A DNA stretch of 64,000 nt from Pogostemon cablin (GCA_023678885.1 CM042955.1:33326088-33390087), one strand, 5' to 3'. Counted from the stretch's first letter, positions 1-11,396 are shown. Numbers and translations are program-made. Notes: generated by a model from the letters alone, not told the origin.

Positions 1-109
1 AATTTAAACAAAATTTTCCAAAGCAAATATAAGATGCAAAAATAAAAATAAATGTCCTTATTAAGACCACTCTAAACAATCCTTCGTCAAACAACTAGCA
101 ACTGTTACC

Positions 110-127
110 TCCCCGGCAATGGCGCCA
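110..127 (-). other. Primer binding site of B (tRNA-Asp-like)
   Basis: The minus strand reads TGGCGCCATTGCCGGGGA. It is complementary, with one mismatch, to the 3' end of plant tRNA-Asp as I know it (ending CCCCGGCAACGGCGCCA). It lies directly after the LTR end. Confidence 0.85.
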
Positions 128-129
128 TT

Positions 130-1857
130 AGATTAGTCATTTGTAGTCAGAATGATCAATTAAAGGATTTATCGAACCACAGGGAGGAAGGTACTAAAGT
201 TTAAGCGATCTCAAGTTTATCGTGATTTTATAAGGACGATCGAAAAGGAGGATAGATAAGCATGCAAATAAATGCAATGCAAAAAATAAAAGATAAAAGG
301 AATGCAATGATAAATGGTGGGTTCCAAATAATGCGAGGATAAGATTAGCAACAATCATGGCATAGATAACAAAGTAATTATGCAACTAATTCTAATTTCT
401 TATGGACATGGCATAGGAGCGATCGCTAATTCTACCTAAACTCTCTTTCGAGATGGATAGGATGTAGGCTTTCAATAAGACTCCCAAAAATAAATAGGAT
501 CGTGACCAAAGCAAACACCTCCCACTATGTACTAATTACTCTACGAGTTCCCTAATGAGGTACTAAATCATAGGCAATATTCCCTTTTAAGGTACTATGA
601 ATTCACTAATGGTTTTGGACTCCTCACCTAATTAACCAATCTCTCGATTAAGCTAATAAAATGTTCTATTAAAGGGTTCTAAATCTAGAAGGATATCTCT
701 ATCTCATTCTAAATTAATGCACATGAAGTGTATGATAAAATGATTCAATGAATTATCCTAAATACATAATTGATTTCTCAATCTAATCACATGTCCATGA
801 CAATTAATCACACATATCATCATATAAATCAAGCAATGAACAATCAATGATAGAAATAACACAAAGCCCATTCAAGATTAAAATCTAATTGCATAAAAAC
901 TAAATTATCAAACACAAATCATGTGGCTAATCTCACAAAGGAGATTAGCCTATCATAGTCTTAGAGAAAACAACATAGACAATTGTATCTATAAATCCCA
1001 TGACAAATCTATAAAGAAGTTCACAAAAATTAGAATTAGATTCCCCCTTTAAAGGTCTTCAATAGAGATCTCATTCTTCTTCTTGTAATCTTCACTCTCC
1101 CTTGCTTCATTGATTACTTGGATGGTGGATTTGATGGAGGGGATCAAGCGTAGATGGATGGATGAAGAATAGATGAAGATGATGGTGTAAAATGGAGAAA
1201 ATGGTGTATGATGTGTGTGTCCCAAGTGAAACCCTTGTGATCCTTCCTTCAAATGTTGGACTTGAGGGTATTTATACCCCTTCCAAACTTGGGCTTCAAA
1301 TATAATTCAATTGGGCTTTAAAAAGGGAGTAGAAACAAGTCTGGGCCTTAATCACGTAACTTGTGTCGAATGCACGATGACCCTTCTTGTGCCCGTGCAT
1401 TTTCACTCAAATGCACGATGACTAAACCGCTGCCCGTGCATTTTCTCTGTTTGAATGCACGAGGACCCTTCTTGTGGTCGTGCACTTCTACGCAGCCTCA
1501 CCATTTTGATCATAACTTCTTCATCCAAGCTCCAATTTAGGTGATTCTTGTCCCAAAAAGATCCTCTCTTCTGTATCTTTCCAAAAATATATTACATGAT
1601 TAGTTTTGACTTCTACAAGAACACAGAAAAATCATGCAAAGTGCTCCTGCATTTTTCAGCATTCTTCACGATTTCACCATTCATTTCAACTTTGCGCTTT
1701 TAATCCGTTTTCCACCCTAAAACATACATTTAAGCTCATTCTCGCACATTTGCATAAAAACACATAATACAACCAAATTACGTATAAAATAAAGGTAAAA
1801 TAATATGAAAACGGACATAAAAAGACACTAAAATCTAGGTGAAAATATCACTCATCA
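130..1857 (-). repeat. 5' LTR of element B
   Basis: The LTR is about 1.73 kb and is read right to left. It begins TGATGAGTG at 1857 and ends next to the primer site near 130, where the expected CA end looks mutated (CT). It aligns by eye with the solo LTR at 8027-9585 and with the G LTR at 15331-17038: shared blocks include the CTTCCTCCCTGTGGTTCGAT stretch near the 3' end and the AATGGGCTTTGTGTTATTTC stretch. Upstream of its TATA box at 1370-1460 it carries repeated TGCACGATGACCCTTCTTGTG/CCCGTGCATTTT units. Confidence 0.88.
1269..1276 (-). promoter_or_regulatory. TATA box of LTR B
   Basis: On the minus strand the sequence reads GGGGTATAAATACCC. It lies about 580 bp into the LTR, the same relative place as in the other LTRs, so it is the probable core promoter for the retroelement transcript. 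Confidence 0.6.
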
Positions 1858-2142
1858 ATAGCCAATCTTCCTTGCATATAATCAAATTTCAAGCATTTTA
1901 ATATCAAAGCACAATATCAAATTGCTTCTCATCCTAATACAGCACGAATCAAATACACAACTCCATGACTCAATAAACTCCTAACCATCCATCATATAAT
2001 CAATACAAATAGCAACAGAATAATTATATCATACATGCCCAAATCAAAAGAACAGAAACCTAGCACATGACCTATCAAATAACTCAAAAAGTGAAAAATC
2101 AGAAAGGTGGGAATAAAAAGACACAAACACTATCAGCTACCA
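1858..2142 (-). other. A 3' region next to the B insertion
   Basis: AT-rich sequence between the end of the env-position ORF of A and the B insertion point. I see no ORF or motif in it. The polypurine tract and 3' LTR of A would be expected farther left. Confidence 0.5.
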
Positions 2143-3720
2143 CTGCTCATATCAGATCATCAGGATCAATACACCAGGTGTTGAAATCCTCACGTATCTC
2201 CTCCAATGTCCTCACTCTGTCCTATACCTGGGTAAGCGTGTTGTTCAGCACTCCAATCTGGATGTTTGTAGCTATCTGAGTCGCATTGATCTCCGTCAGC
2301 TGGTGGCGAATAGCTGTGTTTTCTCCTCTCCTCCTCCTGTTCTTCATAGACAAATGTGAAAGGTGAGCATGCATACCTTGGGCCTGCTGGCAGTACCATG
2401 AAACCATTGGCTACCATGCCTCAAAACCAGGAAGCAATGCAGGTGGTGGCATCCCATACAGGGGATAGTGGCCTACTCCGGGCAACAAGGGCTCTCCCCC
2501 AAATTGTGCTCCTCCTGGAGCTCCTTCATACTGCTCGTCTGCTCCACCACCATAATCCTGATGTGGCATCTCATCATCATCTCCTAACTCAAACCCCTGA
2601 TCACCTCCATCATAGACAGGAGCATCCATAGCCATCGGCTGTGCAAGTGCTACCCGCGCAGCCATTCTCCAATCACGGTCTTCCTGTATAGCATCTATGA
2701 TAGCCTTATGACTGGGTGTATTCATACCGATGTTTTCCTCATTCTGAATGGTGATGAACTGATTCAACTCAATAGGGAAACTGAAAGCATTGGGCGCAAT
2801 GGCGTACATGTACTCCAAGACACCTCTTTTAGAAACCTTGAACACTTTTTCTGTCTCCAACGAACGCAAATCAATGTTCGGCTTCTTCCGCACCACCACC
2901 ATCCTACTCGTATCAATATTGTAATGGTGAGTAATAGGAGTAATCAAACCTCCTATGTTCACTATCTGTCGAACATGGGTACAAAACTGGTACATCTGAT
3001 GGATCAAGTATGCGCCCACATTGAACTGAACACCATTCAACATACACTATAGCACATATAGCTGCCAACTAGGAATCACTCCACTCTCAAATCTGCAAAA
3101 GATAGTGCATGAAAGGATCCGATCCATATATCTCAACACTGGGTTGCGGATGCAGGTAGCTCGAGCATAACTAGGATTGTACACCTCTCTCCTCTCCGTA
3201 ATCAACCTCCAAAAGTCATCAGCCTCGAAGTTCTCATGCTCTACAAAAGTTGAAATGCCCTCAGGACATCCAAGAATCTTGTTAATCGAGTCTGGGGTCT
3301 CCTCTCTAGGCTCTCCACCTCCTAGTACAAACTCGCACGCATATGGGATCTCATCGTCATACATCACCCGTAGCGTGCAGAGGAACTCCGCTGTAAGTCT
3401 GAAATAAGTGGGAGCTCTGATCTCCATGAAACTCCGGATACCCACCTGATCAAACATCCACCTTATATAATCAGTAATCCTCAGTCTGCATCGCCTGATC
3501 ATCTTGGTACCGAGTATTTATGATCTTATCTGAGATCCTCCCATATAGCACAGCCACTTCATCCCAATTATCGAGCTCAATGCCCATATCCTCGGGTGCT
3601 CTCCTTTCTCTTCTCAACCTTTCATATATCTGTACTGCAGTTTCCTTAGGTTCAACATCTGGCTTATATGATGTGCCCTCATCTGACCTCTTCTTCTTAT
3701 TCTTTCCTGTTGCAATTCAT
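2143..3720 (-). pseudogene. Env-position ORF of element A, ATHILA ORF-1-like
   Basis: Downstream of pol, where Athila elements carry their extra ORF, a minus-strand frame runs from about 3720. It has a Lys-rich start (NKKKRSDEG), one frameshift near 3502, then continues in one frame to about 2143 with three in-frame amber stops near 3045, 2409 and 2220. The middle segment (FMEIRAPTYFRLTAEFLCTL ... FVLGGGE ... ILGCPEGIST) resembles, from memory, the ATHILA ORF-1 family (PF03078). The C-terminal part (QLTEINATQIATNIQIG) looks like a short coiled coil. The function of this family is unknown. I see no obvious signal peptide or transmembrane helix, so calling it an envelope would be unsupported. 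Confidence 0.6.
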
Positions 3721-4520
3721 ATAGACAAGCACACTCTTCCATCAAATAATCAAATAAATAGGACCCATGCAATTTAAATCCAAGTTTAAAGCTATCATAT
3801 TCAAACCAAAGTCATAAATCAAACTCTTAACTCTTAATTAAATATGCATAATAGTAATCGTCCTATTTCACATTTTCAAATACAACAATTCCACCATAAA
3901 CATGTTTCCAAAAATCAAAGAACAATCATGCTTGGTCACATTTACCTCATAAAAATCAAATTCAAGCATGCATGAACTTTATCAATTCAAAAACATAGCA
4001 TATTCATGTGAAATTCCAAACCAACTCTCTAATTCCAAATTACTTTCACATTTAAGCACCAATCAACACTTTCACATGTTCAATACTCAACAACAAACCA
4101 AGTAATTGAGACCATAAGCAACAAACAATCAAGATATTCAACAATTATGCACAATTTCGAATGCACCTCAACTGTTCGTCAAAATGCCTCAACCAAATCC
4201 AAACTTGAACATGTAAATTCAACACACATAAGACTTACCCATATCAAATTCACAACACCAACGAAGTTCTAAGCATCAAAGAGTGTAGAAAATATACTTC
4301 TTGTGTTATACATTTGTGAAATTTGAATGGAAGTCTACACACCCAAAAAGCCCCAAATTGCACACTTTTAAGCCCTAATTTTATGAATTAATGCAAGGGA
4401 AGATGAGTAGTGATGTGTGTGAAGTGTTTTAGTGGAAGAGAATGGTGAAAAATGGCCGAAAATACGATGGGAATCGGCGGAAATGCGGCAGCAGCGTGCT
4501 GGAAAAGGCTGAAATGGCCC
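3721..4520. other. Non-coding post-pol spacer of A
   Basis: AT-rich sequence with many short similar words (CATATTCA, CAATCAAG, TTCAAACCAA) and no supported ORF or RNA. It corresponds to the long untranslated stretch between integrase and the 3' LTR in the other Athila-type elements here. Confidence 0.5.
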
Positions 4521-4740
4521 CTGGATTGACCTGGACGGGATTTAAACCCAGCTCGCCGCCCCGTGACAGTAGCTCAGGCCGAGCCCAATGCCGAGCTGGC
4601 TCAAAATCAGCCGAGCGGGCCCCTGAGCCCGTTATACACGTGTCTTCATGCTCCTGGACATTGGCTCGACTGATTCCTACGATGCCACGCCACTGCTCGC
4701 CGTGAGCCGGTAGCCGAGCGGCTGCTGAGCTGCTCCATTC
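4521..4740. repeat. CGAGC/GCTCG motif cluster, post-pol copy in A
   Basis: This GC-rich block is dense in the complementary words CCGAGC, GCTCGG and GAGCTGG, within AT-rich surroundings. The same words are dense in the LTR of A (29165-29370) and in its gag-protease linker (25930-26115). See findings. Confidence 0.7.
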
Positions 4741-5074
4741 TGCTTCTGACGATGATTCCCTGCTTTTTCTGTGCTTTTCCCTGCTTCAGAACTCAATTCC
4801 AAGTGAAATAACACAATAAAATACTATCAAGTGCTAAGAAAAATCGAAAAATCATCCTAGAGAACCATAAATCGACTACACTAACACTAAGACCAAAAAA
4901 CGACAAACAAAACTAAATACGAAACCTGTAAAATTGCAAAAAAAATCGAACCACACTCAACATCATTGAATAAATCTAAAATACTAAGATTCCGCAAAAA
5001 ATTGACCACCTTCCAAGCAACAGACCAATGCAAAAATTCTATTTCGACACTGCAAGACAAGGTATGTACGTAAC

Positions 5075-5118
5075 CTCCCCCCAAACTTAGATCAAACAAA
5101 GTAAGAAACTAAGTTTGT
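5075..5118 (-). other. Post-pol stem-loop with G-run (A copy)
   Basis: The minus strand reads ACAAACTTAG, a loop, then CTAAGTTTGGGGGGAGG. The arms are perfectly complementary and the second arm runs into a polypurine run. The same arrangement follows pol in C, D and G. Confidence 0.6.
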
Positions 5119-5190
5119 AAAGAAGTATATACCGCAGTCAAGCAATACCTAATAAACTCCCACATTACATAAACATATAAAAGTAATTAA

Positions 5191-5230
5191 AATGGGAGGG
5201 ACAGCCGCCAACAGGCGCTCATGTTTAACA
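5191..5230 (-). other. Conserved post-pol element (A copy)
   Basis: The minus strand carries GATGTTAAACATGAGCGCC followed by TGTTGGCGGCTGTCCCTCCC, just after the integrase stop at 5258. It corresponds to the GTTAAAC-n-AGCGC-hairpin block after pol in C, D and G. Confidence 0.55.
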
Positions 5231-5257
5231 TCAGAGAGTCACGACGGAATGCAAACC

Positions 5258-6463
5258 TCAACTTAAGTACTCAAGAGAGAGTACTTGAATATTTAGTGGT
5301 GACTTGTAATGCTTCAACCTATGGCCATTAGCAACCATAAGATCACCACACTTGCTTTTCAATTCAAAACTTCCCCCTCCACAGGCTCTATATGTGACTA
5401 ACGGTCCACTCCAACGAGAATTCAGCTTACCTGCAAAAAGTTTAAGATGAGAGTTGAAAAGAAGTACCTCATTACCAACATTTAACTCCTTGACGCGGAT
5501 ATTCACATCATGCCATCTCTTCATTCGTGCCTTGAAGATCCTCAAGTTCTCATAAGCTTTCTCACGAAATTCGTCTAACTCATTGATTTGAGTTGTTCAA
5601 AAATCCTTAGCATCCTCCATGCTCAAATTCACACGTCTGACAGCCCAATAAGCTTTATGTTCAATCTCCACTGGAAGGTGGTAAAATTTTTCATACACAA
5701 TCTGGTAAGGCGACATCCCCAAGACAGTCTTGAAAGCTGTTCTGAATCCCCACAAAACATCATTAAGCTTCGTGGATCAATCATTCCTTGTAATTCCAAT
5801 TGTCTTCTCTAACACTTGCTTAATCTGACGATTGGAAACCTCGGCTTGCCTATTTGCTTGCGGATGATAGGGTGTAGTAACCCTATGCTTTACTCCATAA
5901 TCCCGAAGAACCTTCTCCAACATCTTATTAACAAAGTGGGTTCCTCCATTGCTTATGAGTGCCTTAGGTACTCCAAATCGGCTGAAAATATCTTTCTTGA
6001 TAAATTCCTTAACCACTCTAGCATCATTCGTCCTAGTTGGAATTGCTTCCACCCATTTTGAAATGTAGTCCACTGCAAGCAGAATATAAATGAATCCATT
6101 AGATGGGGGAAACAACCCCATAAAATCAATCCCCCAAACATCAAAAACCTTCACTATGATGCTAGGCTGCAAAGGCATCTCATCCCTCTTTGAAATATTC
6201 CCCATCCGCTGGCATCTATCACATGTATCCATATACTCTTGACAGCTTTTGAACAGGGAAGGCCAATATAAACCACACCGAAGCATCTTTGAGCAGTCTT
6301 TTGGGCGCTAAAATGACCCCCATTCGGTTGCAGTGGCAGAAATCAAGGACACTCTCCCATTCAACCTTGGAACACATCTACGGATTATAGAATCTATGCA
6401 GATTTTGTAGACCCATGGCTCCTCCCATAAGATAGATTGAACATCATGCAGAAACTTAACCAT
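5258..6463 (-). pseudogene. Integrase segment of A
   Basis: The minus-strand frame reads through the zinc-binding region (YMDTCDRCQRMG, preceded by a frameshifted HFSAQKT-like stretch near 6310-6350), the catalytic core (FDVWGIDFMG, then GVPKALISNGGTHF, then NRQAEVSNRQIKQ, which give the D, D and E positions) and the C-terminal domain (VGNEVLLFNSHLKLFAGKLN ... NGHRLKHY), ending at 5258. It would insert cDNA into the genome. It is broken by an amber codon near 6463, frameshifts near 6340 and stops near 5777 and 5590. The NSNGGTHF-type second motif has ISNGG where D has VSDGG, so the second catalytic Asp appears to be Asn. Confidence 0.85.
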
Positions 6464-7039
6464 CTAGTGTCTACTCAATTGATAAGGCTTTACTCCCATG
6501 ACAATGTAGTTCACAAAATCAGCATACCATGGAGCATCCTTCATCTCTTTCTCAGGATAAGTCTTTGAGATTGCGAAAACCTTTTGAATATCCACCATCA
6601 ATATCCTTTCATCAGAAAAATAGTCCTTGATGACCTCAGCAGCATCATCACAGTGCTCCTTCGTCTCTAGACGCGATAGGCGGTCGGCTAAGACGTTCTC
6701 ACTCTCCTTCTTATCACGAATCTCCATGTCAAACTCCTGAAGCAAGAGAATCCATCTGATTATCCTCGGATTTGCATCCTTCTTATCCATCAAATATCTG
6801 ATAGCCGAGTGATCAGTGTACACCACAGTCTTTATGCCTACCAAGTAAGGTCGAAACTTATCAAAAGCATACACCACCGCCAAGAATTCCTTCTCGGTGA
6901 TAGTGTAATTCTTTTGAGTAGAATCGAACGTCTTACTTGCATAATATATGGCATGAAACTTCTTTTCTCGCATCTATCCCAACACGACTCCCAAAGCATT
7001 TTCACTAGCATCACACTCCTGCACAAAGGGATGAGTCCA
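6464..7039 (-). pseudogene. RNase H segment of A
   Basis: The minus-strand translation shows PFVQECDASENALGVVLG, an amber stop near 6972 at the position where D has a Gln codon, then KKFHAIYYASKTFD, YTITEKEFLAVVYAFDKFRP, VVYTDHSAIRYLMDKKDA and ENVLADRLSRLE. These are the RNase H motifs of Ty3/gypsy elements (first Asp in CDAS, Glu in TEKE, Asp in TDHS, last Asp in LADRLS). It would degrade RNA in RNA-DNA hybrids during reverse transcription. A second amber codon near 6463 ends the frame before the integrase. Confidence 0.88.
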
Positions 7040-8026
7040 ATCTGGAGTAACTAGAATTGGAGCAGTTATCAATGCCTCCTTTAGAACTTGAAAAGAATGT
7101 AAGCATACTTCATCAAAATCAAATTTCACATCCTTTTCAAGTAACCTGGACAGCGGTTTTGAATATTTGGAGAAATCTTTTATGAATCTCTTATAGAATC
7201 CCACGTGCCCCAAGAATGACCTGACTCCTCTTTCATTAGTGGGTGGTGGAAGCTTCTCAATTGCCACTACCTTGGCATGATTAACCTGAAGACCTGCAGC
7301 AGAAACATGATGGCCCAAGACTATCCCGTCTCTCACAATGAAATGGCATTTCTCCTAGTTCAAGATGAGATTAGTCTCTTCATATCTCTCCAAGACCAAA
7401 GATAAATTAGACAGACAAGAGTCAAAAGAAGAACCAGAAATAGAGAAATCATCCATAAATACTTCCATGACTCTTTCAATCAGCCTCTCAAAAATAGCAA
7501 TCATACACCTTTGAAAAGTCGCAGGTGCGTTACATAAACCAAAGGGCAACTTTCTAAAGGCAAAAGTGCCATAGGGGCAGGTAAATGTAGTCTTTTCCTG
7601 ATCCCCCAGTGCAATCATTATCTGATTGTGACCAGAGTATTCATCCAAGAAACAATAAAAATCATAACCTGCAAGTCTATCCAACATCTGATCCATAAAG
7701 GGCAAAGAAAAGTGATCCTTACGAGTGTTCTCATTCAATTTTCTATAATCAACACAGACACGCCACCCCGTAGGTACCCTAGTAGCAAGCACTTCACCAT
7801 CATCAGACATAATAACAGTCATTCCCCCCTTCTTAGCTACCACATGCAATGGACTCACATAGGTACTATCACTAATAGGAAAGATAATTCCTGCGTCTAA
7901 CCATGTAAGCACTTGTTTCCTAACAACCTCTTGCATAGCATGGTTCAACCTCCTCTGATGCTACACAGAATATTTATTTTCATCTTCAAGTCTAATCTTA
8001 TGCATGCAAAAAGCAGGATTAATTCC
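7040..8026 (-). pseudogene. Reverse transcriptase segment of A
   Basis: The minus-strand frame carries QRRLNHAMQEVVRKQVLTWL, GWRVCVDYRKLNENTRKDHF, FTCPYGTFAFRKLPFGLCNA, and the catalytic FMDDFS near 7450, then the connection region RSFLGHVGFYKRFIKDF. An amber codon near 7964 replaces the Gln of the usual VQNQRRLN, and another near 7352 replaces the Trp of the usual NWEKCHF. The segment is cut at 8026 by the solo LTR. Joined across that LTR and the target duplication, the frame reads DDLKGINPAFCMHKIRLE, as expected for an Athila-type RT N-terminus. Confidence 0.9.
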
Positions 8027-8229
8027 TGATGAGTGATATTTTCACCTAGATTTTAGTGTCTTTTTATATGTATTTTCGTATTATTTTATCCATATTTTAT
8101 GTACTATTTGGTTGTGTTTTGTATTTTATGTACTTTTTGTTTGATGCTAGATATGATAAGGAAGGCATAGGAAAAAGCAGATCTCAATTCGGAGTTGAAA
8201 CGAGGAAGAACGAGCCAAAATAGTGAAGC

Positions 8230-8395
8230 AGACAGCACAACATGGCCAGCCGAGCCCGGAAACACGACCCATGTCCAGTGCAGAAACACGGGCCGTGTAC
8301 CAAACACGGGCCTATAACGAAAGCCGTGCACGGACACCAGATTACACAACACGGCCACCCCTGTGGCCGTGTGCAGAGCACGAGCCGTGTAGGTG
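8230..8395 (+). repeat. CACGG/CCGTG motif array in the solo LTR U3
   Basis: Irregular, closely spaced copies of the complementary words CACGG and CCGTG (for example CACGGGCCGTG at 8286) lie just upstream of the TATA box. The G and D LTRs have longer versions of the same array. Confidence 0.75.
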
Positions 8396-8420
8396 TAAAT
8401 TCTGTAAAAAATCAGAATCC

Positions 8421-8449
8421 TTCTAGAAGCTTCCCAAGGGGTATAAATA
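8421..8449 (+). promoter_or_regulatory. HSE-like trimer plus TATA box of the solo LTR
   Basis: The sequence is TTCtaGAAgcTTC at 8421-8433, a perfect three-unit heat-shock-element pattern (nTTCnnGAAnnTTCn), followed after 8 bp by TATAAATA at 8442. The layout resembles heat-responsive plant LTR promoters such as ONSEN. Function is inferred only. Confidence 0.6.
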
Positions 8450-9585
8450 CCAATACTTCAATTTTGGATCAGATTTTGGCCAGGGTTTTGACTGTTCACA
8501 TAGATCACACACCATTTCCTCCATATTTCACCTTTATCTTCATATATTCTTCATCCACCCATCTACACTTGATTCCCTCCATCAAATCCACCATCCAAGT
8601 GATCAAGGAAGTAAGGGAGAGTGAGATCACAAGAAGAAGAAGGAGATCTCCATTGAAGCACTTCAAAGGGGGAATCTAATTCTAATTTTTGTGCATTTCT
8701 TTATAAATTGATCATGGTTTGTAAGGATTTTAATGTCTATGTTGAATTTCTTGTAACTATGAGAGGCTAATCTCCTTTGTGAGATTAGCTCCATGATTGG
8801 TGCAGGATAATTTAGTTTTTATGCAAATTGATTTTAATCTTGAATGGGCTTTGTGTTATTTCTATCATTGATTGTTGATTGCTTGATGTATATGATGATT
8901 TGTGTGATTAATTGTCATGGGCATGTGATTAGATTGAGAAATCAATTATGTGTTTAGGATAGTTCATTGAATCATTTCATCATACACTTCATGTGCATTA
9001 ATTTAGAATAAGATAGAGATATCCTTCTAGATTTAGAACCCTTTGATAGAACATTTGATTAGCTTAATCGAGAGATTGGTTGATTAGGTGAGGAGAACCA
9101 AGCCATTAGTAAATTCATAGTACCTTAAAAGGGAATATTGCCTATGATTTAGTACCTAATTAGGGAACTCATAGAGTATTTAGTACCTAGTGGGAGGTGT
9201 TTGCTATGGTCTCGATCCTATGTGCTTTTGGGAGTCTTGTTGAGGGCCTACATCCTATCCATCTCAAGAGAGAGTTTAGGTGGAATTAGTGATCGCTTCT
9301 ATACCTTGTCCATGAGAGATTAGAATTAATTGCATGATTACTTAATTATATATGCCATGATTGTTGTTAATCTCATCCTTGCATCATTTGGAACCCTTTT
9401 ATCTTTGCATTCATTTTATCTTTATTTCTTTCATTAGTGTAATTGCGTTTATTTGCATCATATCCTCTCTTCCGTCGTCCTTATAAAATCACGATAAACT
9501 TGAGATCGGTTAAACTCTAGTACCTTCCTCCCTGTGGTTCGATAATTTCTTTAATTGGTCATGCCCACTAAACTATGGCTAATCA

Positions 9586-9994
9586 ATTCCTTTCAAATCA
9601 TCAATTGTCCACCCTATTGCAGACTTATGCTTTCTCAAAACAACTAATAATTTTTCAAGTTCACTTTCAGAGAGAGAAGAAGATAAAATTACCGAAAATA
9701 TTTTATTCTCCCCCAAATAAGCGTACTTGAGATGCTCTGGAAGTGGCTTGATCTTGGTCTTCTTTTCCTCCTTGCTGCTGTCCTCTTCAACTCGCATAGG
9801 CAAATATTGCTTTATCCACAGAACTTCCTCCACTACTGAGTCTTCTTGCTTGTACCTGCTCTCATCAAGATTAAGTAAGGTTTCAAGAAAATCAATAGCA
9901 AGCTCATTAGACAATTCATCAAGTAAAATATCATTAGTAGTAGGTAAAGTAAGAGATTCGCAGATGCATGTTTCAACAGGATCAAAGGCAAGTC
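9586..9994 (-). pseudogene. Protease-RT spacer and RT N-terminus of A
   Basis: The minus-strand frame from 9914 reads NELAIDFLETLLNL, LWIKQYLPM, IKPLPEHLKYAYLGENKIFS and HKSAIGWTIDDLKGI, which is the conserved stretch that precedes RT in Athila-type polyproteins (compare LKPLPDHLAYAYLGESETYP in D). It ends at the solo LTR on the left. On the right it is cut by the copia element at 9995; its last five bases AAGTC (9990-9994) are the copia target duplication. Confidence 0.9.
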
Positions 9995-11396
9995 TGTTGG
10001 CGCTTGGATCATTTGGTTAAGTGAACCGTTAGCATACCATGTGTTTCTAACACAGCGGAAGCAATAAATCATAGAAAGGATTACCGTTCACTAGGGTATG
10101 TTGATGAAAATTAATTCTCGCAGGCAGCCTGCGTAGTCCCACGAGAATGGCCATAACTTCCTCGTCTGATATCAGAATTGAGTGATCTTTGCGTTCAGAC
10201 GATCCTCTCTTCGACGGCTTTCCGTCAATATATTGATCATCAAATTCTGAATACTGTACGAATTTATACAAATTTCGTAAGGTCGCGAATAGCAGCAGCA
10301 AACTACCTTCTGATCTTCTGCTGTATGTCCCAAGTCCGATCTCGACGTCGTGTGGGCGACGATCTACGAGACCTCCTCAATCTGCTCTCAACCCTCATCA
10401 CACATGAATAATCAGTTAGATTAGATTAGATTAGATTAGGGTTCCAGATAAGTTGAGGTGACTTATATACATGGGCTACAGCAGGGACCAGGAGGAGAAA
10501 TTGGGTTGGGCCTCCATTGGGCTTAAGTATCCAAGCTTAGCCCAAAGCTTATACCTAAGTCCAATAATAATAATATATTCCACTAAAATATTATTATTGC
10601 ACTACCGTACCAATCCCAAAATTACGTTTTGGGCTCCTTCTTATTATGAGCCCGTTAGTCTCCCATTGTTTAAGATATACAATGTCCATTAATTAATTTA
10701 AGTTACTGACAACTCAATTAATTAATATCTCATCCAAGAGTAGTACCACTCAACCTCATTATCATGCCGGAATAAATTCCACCTGCAGGATTTACATGAT
10801 AATCCTTATGAGCTCCTCAAGGGGACATCATCAACCTATGACGGATACGGATTCCTTCTACAATCAACAGCACACCATAGAGACAGCACTACTTCCCAAC
10901 TCATCGAGTTTGTTGATTTAATAACATGTAAATCTCACCCATTGATGAATCAAAGAAATACATACTGCCCTACGTGTCGAGGTTATTGTATAGGGATTAA
11001 GAGCACGAACTTCCATAATAACTGAGATCAAGTTCTCCTATAAGTCAGTATAAGGCGAACGATCTCAAGCGGTCCTGCTCAATACACACAAGTGCAGTAA
11101 TGTGATTCTATAGTCAAGACAAGCTAATACCAAACCACACTACAACCATCCCGATAGAGAGTCCACGTCTATCTCGATTGTGAGCATCTGTTTATACTTT
11201 ATAAGGAAACCGATAATATGATCTTCCGCGTGTTGTCGCACAACATATTATCTACAGTATAAAGTAAGTGGACTATTGCATCGAACATATAAATAAATTA
11301 TAAGATGCAATCATTTGATCATATGATTCTCATTTCAAATTAATTGTTATAACATTGTTCATACAAAAAGCTAGACTTTTAGTATACAATCCAACA
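9995..11396 (-). repeat. 3' LTR of copia K
   Basis: 1402 bp with TGTTGG and CCAACA ends. It contains a TATA-like TATATAAG on the minus strand at 10462-10469, a short GATTA pentamer run at 10413-10440 and two AT or palindromic hairpins upstream of the TATA (arms CCCAAAA/TTTTGGG near 10615). It differs from the other LTR by scattered substitutions and small indels, for example a 5-bp difference near 10728. Confidence 0.95.

Larger units (their letters stand above)
1..1857 (-). mobile_element. Athila-type LTR retrotransposon B, 5' end only
   Basis: This is the 5' LTR plus about 110 bp of leader of a minus-strand element whose coding body lies left of the window. The leader at 1-109 is the reverse complement of sequence closely matching the leader of element G (17059-17165), so B and G are the same family. 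The LTR starts on the minus strand at 1857 with TGATGAGTGATATTTTCACC, is followed at 110-127 by a primer site, and sits inside the 3' region of element A. The left target duplication cannot be seen; the right flank is ATAGC. Confidence is high for the LTR and family, and none is possible for what B encodes. Confidence 0.9.
8027..9585 (+). mobile_element. Solo LTR of the B/G family
   Basis: A 1559-bp LTR with TG...CA ends (TGATGAGTGATATTTTCACC to CTAATCA) and no internal sequence. It is flanked by a perfect 5-bp target duplication ATTCC (8022-8026 and 9586-9590). It lies in the RT gene of A in the opposite orientation. The intact duplication shows a complete element was once inserted here and was later reduced by recombination between its two LTRs. 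Sequence from about 8640 to the end is very close to the G 5' LTR (16080-17038). Confidence 0.96.

Noticed and set aside
2356..3407. Plus-strand ORFs opposite the env-position ORF of A
   Set aside because: They are antisense shadows of the minus-strand frame; no independent motif or start context.
10413..10440. Telomere-like repeat (TTAGATTAGA...TTAGGG)
   Set aside because: It is a short GATTA pentamer run inside the copia LTR, repeated in both LTRs; not the plant TTTAGGG repeat.
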